This document shows positions 16,685-25,798 of a stretch of 50,324 nucleotides of DNA, piece after piece; position 1 is the stretch's first letter; the number at the start of each line of letters is the position of its first letter. This DNA is from CAZWEZ01 sp964632795 (GTDB lineage Bacteria > Pseudomonadota > Alphaproteobacteria > Rhodospirillales > 2-02-FULL-58-16), in assembly GCA_964632795.1 (NCBI GenBank), contig CAZWEZ010000013.1, positions 1 through 50,324 on the forward strand, read 5' to 3'. The notes beneath the pieces were generated by a model. The model worked only from the letters and a program-made list of their open reading frames with translations. It ran no database searches and was not told where the DNA came from. Made by a program: the position numbers and the translations under genes.

Positions 16685-17596
16685 GTGCGAAGCCTCCAAA
16701 ACAGACTGCCCCCGGTGAAAAGCCTCGTCGCCTTCGAGGCCGCCGCGCGTCACCTCAGTTTCACCCGGGCCGGCCAGGAAATGATGATCTGCCGCGAATC
16801 GGTGAGCCGGCATATCCGGATCCTCGAGAAACATCTCGGGGTCAAGCTTTTCGAACGCCATTACCGGTCCCTGGAACTCACCGAGGCGGGGAAGGCGTTC
16901 CAGGGGGGGGTGGCGGACGGTCTGGAAATCATCGCCCGGGCGGCGGCCGACGTACAGCGCCTGGACAAGCCATCCAAGATCGCGGTGACGACCACCATCG
17001 CCATAACCACGTTCTGGCTCACCCCGCGCCTGCCGCGGTTCCGCCTCGAACATCCGGATGTGGAGATTCGCGTCAACGCCACGGACACGCCGCCCGACCT
17101 GGTCGGCGAAGGTATCGACGTGGGTATCCTGTACGGCACGGGACAGTGGCCGGGCCTCGAGGCGACCAAGTTGTTCGATATCGAGACCTTCCCCGTGTGC
17201 TCGCCCGAATACCTGAAGACCGCCGGCCCCATCGAAACCCCGCGCGACCTTCACGGCCAGACCTTGCTGTACCTGTACGGAGAAGTCCATGCGCTGGAAA
17301 ACTGGGCGTGGTGGATGGAGGAGACCGGCGCCCCGATGCGCTCGTCGTCCCACTCGTTGGGGTTCGACAGCTACGTCAACGTGATGCAAGCGACGCTGGA
17401 CGGTCAAGGGATCGCGCTGGGCTTCTCGCACGTCGTCACCGACCTGTTGGCCGAAGGCCGTTTGGTCCGGCCCATCGAACACGCATGCGGCAATTGCCCC
17501 GACATATACCTGGCGGTCCCCAGGAGCAAGGAGCCGACCCCGAACGCGCGCAAGTTCATCGACTGGGTGATCCGCGAAGCGGATGGCGCGATATAA
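16685..17596 (+). CDS. LysR-family transcriptional regulator (GcvA-like)
   Basis: An N-terminal winged helix-turn-helix covers residues about 8-67 (LPPVKSLVAFEAAARHLSFT, RESVSRHIRILEKHLGVKLFERH). A periplasmic-binding-type effector domain follows (about 95-300), containing TTFWLTPRLPRF and DVGILYGTGQWPGLE. The RLPP...AFEAAARHLSFTRA opening is typical of the GcvA/AmpR branch. GTG 16685 is chosen because it leaves the bipartite element upstream. TTG 16667 has a better ribosome binding site (AAAAAGG) but would put the element inside the gene. It is divergent from the Mo subunit and directly upstream of the CoA-ligase run, and is the likely regulator of both and of the second ABC importer. Confidence 0.85.
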   Translation: MRSLQNRLPPVKSLVAFEAAARHLSFTRAGQEMMICRESVSRHIRILEKHLGVKLFERHYRSLELTEAGKAFQGGVADGLEIIARAAADVQRLDKPSKIAVTTTIAITTFWLTPRLPRFRLEHPDVEIRVNATDTPPDLVGEGIDVGILYGTGQWPGLEATKLFDIETFPVCSPEYLKTAGPIETPRDLHGQTLLYLYGEVHALENWAWWMEETGAPMRSSSHSLGFDSYVNVMQATLDGQGIALGFSHVVTDLLAEGRLVRPIEHACGNCPDIYLAVPRSKEPTPNARKFIDWVIREADGAI

Positions 17597-17630
17597 ATGT
17601 TACGTTAGCCTAATCCTTTTGCAAGTTTAC
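17595..17630 (+). promoter_or_regulatory. Bipartite element, copy 2 (CoA ligase run)
   Basis: AAATGTTACG (17595-17604), 17 bp, CAAGTTTAC (17622-17630). It begins at the LysR stop codon and ends 68 bases before the CoA-ligase ATG. It is identical to copy 3 in both blocks and differs from copy 1 by one base. Confidence 0.7.
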
Positions 17631-17698
17631 GGGCCACGGTTGCCCCAACTATCATCGGATTTGATGAAATATCCGGCCCACTTCGGGGTGCAGTCCAG

Positions 17699-19255
17699 AT
17701 GTTGACGCTAACCGCGGCGCTGCGCCGCGCGTCCACCGTATACGGGCACAAACTGGCGATCATCGATCCCGAAGGCCGGTTCACCTGGGCCGAGTTCGTC
17801 GACCGCGTCGGCCGCGCCGCGAGCGTCCTGCAATCGCTGGGAGTCAAGCGCGGCGACCGCTTCGGCATCATCTGCCGCAACGGTTTTCGCAACGCCGAGC
17901 TGATGCATGCCGGCTACTGGATGGGGGCGGTGCCGGTGCCCGCCAACTATCGGCTGGCGCCGATCGAGATCGCCGACATCTTCACCGACGCCGGGTGTGA
18001 AATCGTCGCCGTCGAAGACCATTTCGCTCCCTTGATCGGCTCCCAGGCGCTGAAACCCTGGGCCGGGGAGGCGTTGTGGATCGCGCGGGCGTCGGCGTCC
18101 GTCGATGGCCGGAGCTACGAGGCGTTGCTGAGGGCCGCCGCGCCGGCGCCGATGCATGACGCCGCCGAGGACGACGAGGCGCTTCTTCAGTACACCGGCG
18201 GCACCACCGGCCGCGCCAAGGGGGTGCGGCTGTCGCACAAGAACGTGGTTTCGAACGGCCTCCAGGTGGCGAGCACCGTCCATCCGCGCTCGAGCGACGT
18301 CTTCCTCCATGTTTGCCCCATGTTCCACTCCGGGGATCTCCTCGCCACCGCCTTTACGCTGGCCGGCGCCGCCCACGTCTATCTCCCGGAATTCTCCGGC
18401 GACGCCGTGTTCGCGGCGATCGAGAAATACCGCGTAACCTTCGTGATACTGGTGCCGGGCATGATCGTCATGGCCCTCAAGGGGGCCGATATCACCCGCT
18501 ACGACCTGTCGTCGCTACGGACCCTGTGGTACGGAGGCTCGCCGCTTGCCGTCGAATGGATCGTCAAGGCGCTCGAGGCCTTCAAGGTCGACGACATCGT
18601 CCAATGCTACGGCCAGACCGAATCCTCGCCGGCGGTGACCCTGCTGCTCACCGCCGATCACCTGGAAGGGATCGAAACCGGGAACGCGGAAATCCTGGGC
18701 AGCGCCGGCCGCCTGCTGCCGGGCGTCGACATGCGCATCCTCGATTCCGAAGACCGCGAGGTGGCGCCCGGCGAGCCCGGCGAGATCGTGGTCCGCGGGC
18801 CGAACGTATCGCGGGGCTACGTCAACCGGCCCGAGGAGACCGCGACCGCCTTCCGCGACGGCTGGTACCACAGCGGGGACATCGGGCGGATCGATGAACG
18901 CGGCTACCTCCATATCCTCGACCGCAAGCGGGACATGGTGATCACCGGGGGGGAGAACGTCTACTCCTCGGAGGTCGAGGCGGCCCTCTCCAAGCACCCC
19001 AAGGTCCTCGAATGCGCCGTCACCGGGGTCCCCGACGAAACCTACGGCGAGGCGTTGCTGGCCGCGATCGTCACCGTCGGGGGCGAAACCCTCGGCGAAG
19101 AGGCGCTGATCGCCCACTGCCGCGATCTGATCGGCGGCTACAAGATCCCGCGGCGCTACGTCTTCCTCGACGAGCTGCCGAGGAGCACCTTGCACAAGGT
19201 CCTCAAGCACCAACTTCGCGACGCCTACGACGAGGGATCGGGGACAAGCGGATGA
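17699..19255 (+). CDS. AMP-forming acyl/aryl-CoA ligase
   Basis: This enzyme activates a carboxylic acid with ATP and CoA. The 518-residue ANL-superfamily protein shows the phosphate loop YTGGTTGRAKG (about 166-176), YGQTESS, GWYHSGDIG, the hinge DRKRDMVITGGENVYSSEVE-type segment near 405-424, and a C-terminal Lys region (RSTLHKVLKHQLR) in place of the common TGKxxK. The substrate cannot be read from sequence; an arylacetate or related acid is inferred from the PadB-like and IorAB neighbours. No strong ribosome binding site precedes the ATG. It opens the long co-directional run, behind element copy 2, and its stop overlaps the next ATG. Confidence 0.87.
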   Translation: MLTLTAALRRASTVYGHKLAIIDPEGRFTWAEFVDRVGRAASVLQSLGVKRGDRFGIICRNGFRNAELMHAGYWMGAVPVPANYRLAPIEIADIFTDAGCEIVAVEDHFAPLIGSQALKPWAGEALWIARASASVDGRSYEALLRAAAPAPMHDAAEDDEALLQYTGGTTGRAKGVRLSHKNVVSNGLQVASTVHPRSSDVFLHVCPMFHSGDLLATAFTLAGAAHVYLPEFSGDAVFAAIEKYRVTFVILVPGMIVMALKGADITRYDLSSLRTLWYGGSPLAVEWIVKALEAFKVDDIVQCYGQTESSPAVTLLLTADHLEGIETGNAEILGSAGRLLPGVDMRILDSEDREVAPGEPGEIVVRGPNVSRGYVNRPEETATAFRDGWYHSGDIGRIDERGYLHILDRKRDMVITGGENVYSSEVEAALSKHPKVLECAVTGVPDETYGEALLAAIVTVGGETLGEEALIAHCRDLIGGYKIPRRYVFLDELPRSTLHKVLKHQLRDAYDEGSGTSG

Positions 19256-21978
19256 ACGAGAGCGACACCAGGAAAACGGTCCCGGTGTACTGTTCCCAGT
19301 GCACGGCGGGACCCGACCTGATGAAGGTCGAGGTCGAGGACGGCGTCGCCATGCGCGTCGTCTCCAACTTCGACATCGAGGACCAGCATCCGGGCGGCGG
19401 CCGGGTGTGCGTCAAGGCCTATGGCCTCATTCAGAAGACCTACAATCCGAACCGCGTCAAGCAGCCGATGAAGCGGACCAATCCCAAAAAGGGCCGCGAC
19501 GAGGACCCCGGCTTCGTGGCCATCACCTGGGACGAAGCGTTCCGCACGATCGGCGAAAAGATGCGCGCGCTCAGGGCCAAGGGCCTGCTCGACGAGGAAG
19601 GCTTCCCGCGCCTCGCCATAACCATCGGCGGCGGCGGCACCCCGGTCCAGTACATGGGGACGTTTGCCGCCTTCATGAAGGCGTGGGGGGCGCTCGACCA
19701 GGGGTATGGCGCCGGGCAGGGCGTCAAGTGCGCCCACTCCGAGCACCTGTACGGCGAGTTCTGGCACCGCGCCTTCACCGTCGCCCCGGATACGCCGAAG
19801 GCCAACTACGTCATCAGCTGCGGCCTCAATTCCGACGCCTCCGGCGGCGTCGTCGGCGTGCGGCGCGAGGCCGACGCACGGGCGCGCGGCATCAGGCGGG
19901 TCCAGGTCGAGCCGCACATTTCGGTGACCGGGGCCCTCGCCGCTGAGTGGGTGCCGATCAAACCCAAGACGGATTCGGCCTTCCTCTACGCCCTCATCAA
20001 CCGGATGATCGTCGAGCGGCCGATCGAGGAGACCTGCGACCTGCCATTCCTCAAGGAGCGCACCAACTCGCCCTATCTGGTCGGGCCGAACGGATGGTTC
20101 CTGCGCCACTCCGAGAGCGGGAAACCGCTGGTCTGGGATCTCGCGGACGACACCGCAAAGCCCTTCGACGCCGAGATCGGGGATGCGGCCCTCACCGGCG
20201 GCTACACCATCTCCGGCGTCGAGCACGGCGCCGACGGCGAGAAATTCAGCCACCACGAGGTCGAGGCCAAGCCGTCCTTCCAAGTCTTCCTCGACCTGAT
20301 GACGCCCTATAGCGCCGATTGGGCCGAGGGCGAGTGCGAGGTCTCGGCCGAGACGATTCGCCGGGTCGCCGACGAGTATGTCTCCCAGGCCTGCATCGGC
20401 CAGTTCACCGAGATCGAGGGCCACACGATGCCCTATCGGCCGGTCGCGGTGATGCTCGGCAAGGGCGCCAACAATGGCTGGGGCGCCTACGGCTGCTGCT
20501 GGGCGCGAACGATGCTCGCCTGCCTGGTCGGGGCGCTCGAGGTGCCCGGGGGAACCCTTGGCACGACGGTCAAGCTGGTCCGTCCGGCGGCCAGTCGCGT
20601 CGGCTCGGTTATCCCGGGCGAGGACGGCTTCATGAACTTTCCCTTCAACCCGACCTCGGCCAACCAATGGAAGCGCACCCCGAGCATCAGAAACGCTTAC
20701 GATACGCTGATTCCGCTGCTTTCGGACTCGCCCTGGTCGCCGGCGCTGGGCCCCGCCCATCTGCCCTGGCTGTTCCAGAAGGAGACGCCGAAAAACTGGC
20801 CACGTACCGCGCCTCCGGAAATGTGGATCTGCTATCGAACCAATCCGGCGATCAGCTCGTGGAACCCGAACGAGGTCGCCGAACGCATCGCCGAGTTCCC
20901 GTTCACCGTCGCCCTGGCCTATACGTTGGACGAAACCAACCACCTCGCCGACATCCTGCTGCCCGAATCGACCGACCTCGAGAGCACCCAGTTGATCCGC
21001 ATCGGCGGCACCAAGTTCTCCCAGAACTACTGGCACCACGAGGGTTGGGCGATCCGCCAGAAAGTGGTCGAGCCGGTGTACGACACCATGGACATCTCGG
21101 ACATCGCCGCCCGCTTGGCGGTCGAGGTCGACATCCACGAAGACTATATCGCGGCCATAAACAGCGGCGCCGCGGGCACCCGGCTGGTCCGCGACGGGAA
21201 GTACGACTTCTCGCTGCCCGCGGATGAGCCGGTGACCCCCGATCGGGTCTGGGACAGCGTCTGCAAGGCCGCGAGTTGGGACCTCAGCGGAGGCAGGGAG
21301 GTCCACGATCTCTCCTGGTTCCGGGACAACGGCTTCATGCTGCGGGAATTCAAGGAGATCGACTGGTACATCTATCCGGCGCTGGAGCGCCAGGGCCTGC
21401 GCTTCGAGATGCCCTATCAGGAACGCCTTACCCGGCACGGCCGTCAACTCGCCCATCGACTGGGCGAGATCGGCGTCGACTGGTGGCAAGACCAGCTCGA
21501 GGAATACGAGTTCATGCCCACCTACAAGCCCTACGCCGATATATGGCTCAACTACGCCGCCGAGTACGGCCGCAATCCCGATGACTATCCGTTCTGGGCG
21601 CTGACGGAGCGCTCGATGCAGTACGCCTGGGGGGCCAATGTCGGGATTCCCGTGATCTACGAGGTGGCGAAAAACGTCACCGGCCACAAGGGCGTCATCA
21701 TCAACCGCACCCGGGCGCTCGAACTCGGCATCGGCGAAGGCGACGATTTGGTGATCGAATCGGTGATCGGCGTCACCGAGGGCAAGGCGGTCCTGCGCGA
21801 AGGCATCCGTCCTGATACGGTTCTTATGATCGGCCAGTTCGGCCACTGGAAGACGCCTTTCGCCAAGGACCTCGGCCTGGCCAACCTCAATCCGCTGACC
21901 GACATTTCGCTCAAGCTGACCGACAACACGGGCAGCGGCGCCGACCTCATGCGGGTCCGCGTCTACCGGGGGACGTGA
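19252..21978 (+). CDS. PadB-like Mo/Fe-S oxidoreductase, DMSO reductase family
   Basis: This is the catalytic subunit of a membrane-associated molybdopterin enzyme. The 908-residue protein has an N-terminal cluster motif Cys14-x2-Cys17...Cys53; the third Cys of the usual four is absent (CSQCTAGPD). KCAHSEHLYGEF offers Cys160 as a candidate Mo ligand. The molybdopterin domains follow (MLGKGANNGWGAYGC, AYTLDETNHLADILLPEST) and a C-terminal dinucleotide-binding domain. There is no twin-arginine leader, so it should work in the cytoplasm. Layout with a ferredoxin/anchor partner, CoA ligase and IorAB recalls phenylacetyl-CoA:acceptor oxidoreductase (PadBCD), which oxidises arylacetyl-CoA to arylglyoxylate. 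That reaction is inferred. Confidence 0.82.
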   Translation: MNESDTRKTVPVYCSQCTAGPDLMKVEVEDGVAMRVVSNFDIEDQHPGGGRVCVKAYGLIQKTYNPNRVKQPMKRTNPKKGRDEDPGFVAITWDEAFRTIGEKMRALRAKGLLDEEGFPRLAITIGGGGTPVQYMGTFAAFMKAWGALDQGYGAGQGVKCAHSEHLYGEFWHRAFTVAPDTPKANYVISCGLNSDASGGVVGVRREADARARGIRRVQVEPHISVTGALAAEWVPIKPKTDSAFLYALINRMIVERPIEETCDLPFLKERTNSPYLVGPNGWFLRHSESGKPLVWDLADDTAKPFDAEIGDAALTGGYTISGVEHGADGEKFSHHEVEAKPSFQVFLDLMTPYSADWAEGECEVSAETIRRVADEYVSQACIGQFTEIEGHTMPYRPVAVMLGKGANNGWGAYGCCWARTMLACLVGALEVPGGTLGTTVKLVRPAASRVGSVIPGEDGFMNFPFNPTSANQWKRTPSIRNAYDTLIPLLSDSPWSPALGPAHLPWLFQKETPKNWPRTAPPEMWICYRTNPAISSWNPNEVAERIAEFPFTVALAYTLDETNHLADILLPESTDLESTQLIRIGGTKFSQNYWHHEGWAIRQKVVEPVYDTMDISDIAARLAVEVDIHEDYIAAINSGAAGTRLVRDGKYDFSLPADEPVTPDRVWDSVCKAASWDLSGGREVHDLSWFRDNGFMLREFKEIDWYIYPALERQGLRFEMPYQERLTRHGRQLAHRLGEIGVDWWQDQLEEYEFMPTYKPYADIWLNYAAEYGRNPDDYPFWALTERSMQYAWGANVGIPVIYEVAKNVTGHKGVIINRTRALELGIGEGDDLVIESVIGVTEGKAVLREGIRPDTVLMIGQFGHWKTPFAKDLGLANLNPLTDISLKLTDNTGSGADLMRVRVYRGT

Positions 21979-23627
21979 TGGAGCAAATCGCGGAAGCGCG
22001 CACGCCCCGCTGGGGCATGGTGATCGACCTCAACCGCTGCGTCGGTTGCCAGACCTGCACCATCGCCTGCAAGTACGCCAACGACACCCAGCCCGATGTC
22101 CAGTGGCGGAGTGTAATCGATGTCGAGTTCGGGACCTTTCCCGACGTCGAGCGAATCTTCGCGGTGGTCGGGTGCCAGCATTGCGCCGAACCGCCGTGCG
22201 TGCCGGTGTGCCCGACCGGCGCCACCGGGCAGCGTGGCGACGGACTGGTCACCATGGATTACGACCGCTGCATCGGCTGCGCGTCGTGCGTCGTCGCCTG
22301 CCCTTATCAGGCCCGCACCATCGCCCACCGTCACGAGTGGTATTACGGCGTCGAGACGGTCCAGGAGTCCCGGACCCGTCACCGCGAGCGCGAGGGGGTG
22401 GCCCAGAAATGCACCTTCTGCATCGAGCGGATCGACGAGGCGGCGGAGCGCCGCCTCACCCCGGGCGTCGACTGGGACGTCACTCCCGCCTGCGCTTCGG
22501 GCTGCATCACCCAGGCGATCGAGTTCGGCGACTTCAACGACCCCGAGAGCAACGTCTCCCGGCTGACCCGCGACAAGCCCTATTTCCGGATGCACGAGGA
22601 GCTTGGGACCGAGCCGGGGATCCGTTACCTCTATTCGACGCCGACGGTCCCGGGCCGCGATCCCCCGCCCGGCGATCTTGGCGACGACCGGCTCGGCGAC
22701 CCGGAGAACCCGCTGGTCGGCAAGCGGCAGGTATTCTGGGACTGGCGGGCGGCGATGAACTGGTGCCTGGGCGGCATGGCCTCGGGCGCGGTGGTGATGT
22801 TGTGGTTGGGCTCGTTGATCGCCCCGCCGGCGCCTCAAGAACACGCCGTGTTGAATTTCCTGTTCGCCGTCGTGATGGGGTTGGGGCTGTTCTTCGTGGC
22901 CCTCAAGATGGGCCGGAAAATGCGCTTCTGGCGGGCGATCATGCGGCCACGGACGGCGTGGATGAGCCGCGAGCTCTACGCGGTTCTCCTGTTCGCACCA
23001 CCGGTGTTGATCGGCCTGGTCCGGCCGCTGCCTTCGATCTTCGCCTGGGCGGCCATCGCCGCCTTTCTGTTCCTGGTCTGCCAGGCCCGGATACTGTACG
23101 CGGCCAAGGGCATTCCCAATTGGCGGGCGCCGCTGATCCCGTGGATGATCGTCGCCACCGGGCTGTTCGAAGGCACCGGCCTGCTGGCGCTGATCGCCGG
23201 CGCGACGGGGGCCACCGAGACGGCCCGGGCCATGCTGGCCATCGCCGGCGTCGTCCTGGCGCTCCTCAACGTCGGCCTCTGGGCAGCCTACCGGGCGAGC
23301 GCCGGGACGGCGGGCATCGGTGCGCTGTCGCGCCGCGTCATCGCCGGGGCGAGCCCGCTTCTGCATTTCGCCGGCCACGGTTTGCCGCTGGTCATGTTCC
23401 TGCTGGCGCTCCTGGCGCCGGCTGGGAGCGCGGCTTTCCTCGCCGTCGGCGGCGTGGCGGCGATCGGCGGCGGGTTGTTCAAGAAGTTCACGGTGATCGT
23501 CGGCGCCGGCTACCACCAGGGTTATGCGCTGGGGAAGATCCCGCAACGCGGATCGGGAGCCAGGGCCGCGCCCAGGCTGATCGAGGGATTCGCGAACCCG
23601 GTCGGTGACCCGATGGCAACGAGATAA
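21978..23627 (+). CDS. Fused four-cluster ferredoxin and NrfD/DmsC-type membrane anchor
   Basis: It carries electrons from the Mo subunit to the quinone pool. Residues about 12-190 are a DmsB/PadC-type ferredoxin with four Cys-rich cluster motifs (CVGCQTCTIAC, CQHCAEPPCVPVC, CIGCASCVVAC, CTFC...CASGC). Residues about 245-530 contain about eight hydrophobic helices of the NrfD/DmsC/PadD type (RELYAVLLFAPPVLIG, PLIPWMIVATGLFEGTG). In relatives these are two separate genes. ATG 21978 overlaps the preceding stop (TGATG). The fusion is a single open frame with no sign of a sequencing join. No export signal is present, in keeping with a cytoplasm-facing complex. Confidence 0.87.
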   Translation: MEQIAEARTPRWGMVIDLNRCVGCQTCTIACKYANDTQPDVQWRSVIDVEFGTFPDVERIFAVVGCQHCAEPPCVPVCPTGATGQRGDGLVTMDYDRCIGCASCVVACPYQARTIAHRHEWYYGVETVQESRTRHREREGVAQKCTFCIERIDEAAERRLTPGVDWDVTPACASGCITQAIEFGDFNDPESNVSRLTRDKPYFRMHEELGTEPGIRYLYSTPTVPGRDPPPGDLGDDRLGDPENPLVGKRQVFWDWRAAMNWCLGGMASGAVVMLWLGSLIAPPAPQEHAVLNFLFAVVMGLGLFFVALKMGRKMRFWRAIMRPRTAWMSRELYAVLLFAPPVLIGLVRPLPSIFAWAAIAAFLFLVCQARILYAAKGIPNWRAPLIPWMIVATGLFEGTGLLALIAGATGATETARAMLAIAGVVLALLNVGLWAAYRASAGTAGIGALSRRVIAGASPLLHFAGHGLPLVMFLLALLAPAGSAAFLAVGGVAAIGGGLFKKFTVIVGAGYHQGYALGKIPQRGSGARAAPRLIEGFANPVGDPMATR

Positions 23628-23632
23628 CGCAC

Positions 23633-25795
23633 ATGGCCGAACGCTCCTTTGCCCGGGAAGTCGAAATGCTCAAGCTCGCAGAAGGCGAGATCTTCGAGGG
23701 CGAGGGCATCCTCGCCGTGACCAAGGCGGCGCTCCAGGCCGGCGTCTCCTACGTCGGCGGCTATCCGGGCTCACCCATCTCCAATCTCGTCGACGTGCTG
23801 TCCTCGGCCAGGGAGATCATGGACGAGTACGGCATCCACCTCGAGATCTGCGCCAGCGAGGCGGCGGCCGCGGCCATGCTGGGGGCGTCGCTCAACTACC
23901 CGATCCGGGGACTCGTCACCTGGAAATCGGTGGTCGGCACCAACGTCGCCTCCGATGCGCTCTCGTATCTGGCCTCGCCCGGCGTCATCGGCGGCACCGT
24001 CATCGTGATCGGCGAGGATTACGGCGACGGCGCCGCGGCGATCCAGGAGCGCAGCCACGCCTTCGCCTTGAAGTCCTCGATCTGGCTCCTCGATCCGCGC
24101 CCCGACCTCGCCGCCATGGTCGATCTGGTGGAGAAGGCGTTCGATTTGTCGGAGGCCTCGAACACGCCGGTGATGGTGATGCTGCGCATCCTCGCCTGTC
24201 ACCTCCAGGGCCGATTCGTCACCCGCGACAACAAGATGCCCGGGTGCTCCCGGCGGGCCAAAATCACCGAGCCGGTGCGTGACTACAAGCGGATGGCGGG
24301 CGCCCCGAGCACCTTCGATCACGAGAAGGCCAAGGTCGAGGAACGCCTGCCGGCGGCCCGGAAATTCATCCTCGAACAGGGCTTGAACGAGACCTTCGAG
24401 GGCGACCTCGAGGAGCTCGGCATCGTCACCCAGGGTGGGTTGTACAACACCGTGCTGCGGTGCCTTCACCGGGTCGGGCTGGCCGACCTCTACGGCGCGA
24501 CGCGGGTGCCGATCCACGTGCTGAACGTCACCCATCCGCTGGTCGAGGAGCAGCTTGTCGCATTCTGCCTCGCCAAGGAGCATGTGCTGGTGGTCGAGGA
24601 GGGCAACCCCGAATTCATCGAGCAGGCGCTTGGCAATATTCTCCGCAAGGCCGATGTCCAGACCCGGATCCACGGCAAGGACGTTCTGCCGATGGCCGGA
24701 CAGTACACGCCCGAGGTGCTCCAGGCGGGGATCGCCGGGTTCCTCGAGCGGGCCGGGCTGGAGGACGCCGAGGCGGTCCGGGTGGCGGCGGTGCCCGCGG
24801 AGATATCAAGCCTCAAGGACCAGGCGGCCGGCTATCTGGAAGAGCCGATTCCCCCCCGCCCGCCCACCTTCTGCACAGGCTGCCCCGAGCGCCCGGTTTT
24901 CACCGCCATCAAGCTCGTCGAGCGGGACCTGGGCGCCACCCACATCTGCTGCGACATCGGCTGTCTCACCTTCTCCACGCTGCCCCCCTTCGACCTCGGC
25001 AACACGATCCTCGGCTACGGGGTCGGACTGGCGAGCTCGACCGGCATCGCCCCCAGCTTCGACAAACGTGTCATCTCGATCATGGGCGATGGCGGCTTCT
25101 GGCATAACGGCCTGACCAGCGGTGTCGCGGCCGCGGTCTTCAACCAGGACGATTCGGTCCTGATCATCATCAACAACGGCTATATCTCGGCGACCGGCTG
25201 GCAGCCCCTGCCCTCGAGCCCCATACAGGGCAGGTTCGAGGACGCCCCGATGTCGATCGAGCGGGCGCTGATCGGCCTCGGCGTCAAGTGGCGCCGCACG
25301 GTCCACGCCTACGACGTGGCGACGATGATCGAGACCTTGAAGGAGGCGCTGACGACGACGGCCAAGGGCCTCAAGGTGATCATCGCCGAGGGCGAGTGCA
25401 TGCTCGCCAAGCAGCGCCGGGAGCTGGCCGAGCGCGCCCAACGCCTGAAGAAGGGCCGGCGCGACGTGCGTGTGCGCTTCGGCGTCGACGAGGACGTGTG
25501 CACGGGAGACCATTCCTGCATTCGCCTGTCCGGTTGCCCCTCCCTCACCATCAGGCCGTCGAGCGACATCCTGCGCACCGACCCCAAGGCGCACGTGAAT
25601 AACGACTGCGTCGGCTGCGGCATGTGCGGCGAGGTGGCCCATGGGGCGATCCTGTGCCCGGCCTTCCACAAGACCGAGGTTGTCTCCAATCCGTCCCCGT
25701 TCGAACGCCTGCTGGCCAGCCTGCGCCAAGCCGTGATTTCGATGCTGGCGACGCCCGAAGCGGTGCGGCTAACCACCTCGCGGAAGGGGACCTGA
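23633..25795 (+). CDS. iorA: Indolepyruvate-type 2-oxoacid:acceptor oxidoreductase, alpha subunit
   Basis: With IorB it converts arylpyruvates (indolepyruvate, phenylpyruvate, 4-hydroxyphenylpyruvate) to arylacetyl-CoA and CO2. The 720-residue subunit has an N-terminal pyrimidine-binding domain (GYPGSPISNLVDVL, about 43-56), a TPP-binding domain (MGDGGFWHNG, NNGYISATG near 483-520) and a C-terminal ferredoxin-like domain with two cluster motifs (CTGDHSC...GCPS, and CVGCGMC...CP). Cys residues near CTGCPERPVF also match the family. It is a little longer than archaeal IorA. It starts five bases after the previous stop and three bases separate it from iorB. Confidence 0.9.
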   Translation: MAERSFAREVEMLKLAEGEIFEGEGILAVTKAALQAGVSYVGGYPGSPISNLVDVLSSAREIMDEYGIHLEICASEAAAAAMLGASLNYPIRGLVTWKSVVGTNVASDALSYLASPGVIGGTVIVIGEDYGDGAAAIQERSHAFALKSSIWLLDPRPDLAAMVDLVEKAFDLSEASNTPVMVMLRILACHLQGRFVTRDNKMPGCSRRAKITEPVRDYKRMAGAPSTFDHEKAKVEERLPAARKFILEQGLNETFEGDLEELGIVTQGGLYNTVLRCLHRVGLADLYGATRVPIHVLNVTHPLVEEQLVAFCLAKEHVLVVEEGNPEFIEQALGNILRKADVQTRIHGKDVLPMAGQYTPEVLQAGIAGFLERAGLEDAEAVRVAAVPAEISSLKDQAAGYLEEPIPPRPPTFCTGCPERPVFTAIKLVERDLGATHICCDIGCLTFSTLPPFDLGNTILGYGVGLASSTGIAPSFDKRVISIMGDGGFWHNGLTSGVAAAVFNQDDSVLIIINNGYISATGWQPLPSSPIQGRFEDAPMSIERALIGLGVKWRRTVHAYDVATMIETLKEALTTTAKGLKVIIAEGECMLAKQRRELAERAQRLKKGRRDVRVRFGVDEDVCTGDHSCIRLSGCPSLTIRPSSDILRTDPKAHVNNDCVGCGMCGEVAHGAILCPAFHKTEVVSNPSPFERLLASLRQAVISMLATPEAVRLTTSRKGT

Positions 25796-25798
25796 GCG

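Noticed and set aside
19225..21846. An 873-codon minus-strand open frame opposite the Mo/Fe-S subunit
   Set aside because: Antisense shadow of high-GC coding sequence with biased, repetitive composition.
21963..23546. A 527-codon minus-strand frame opposite the ferredoxin/anchor fusion
   Set aside because: Arg/Pro/Gln-rich shadow without recognisable domains; the plus strand has four cluster motifs and membrane helices.
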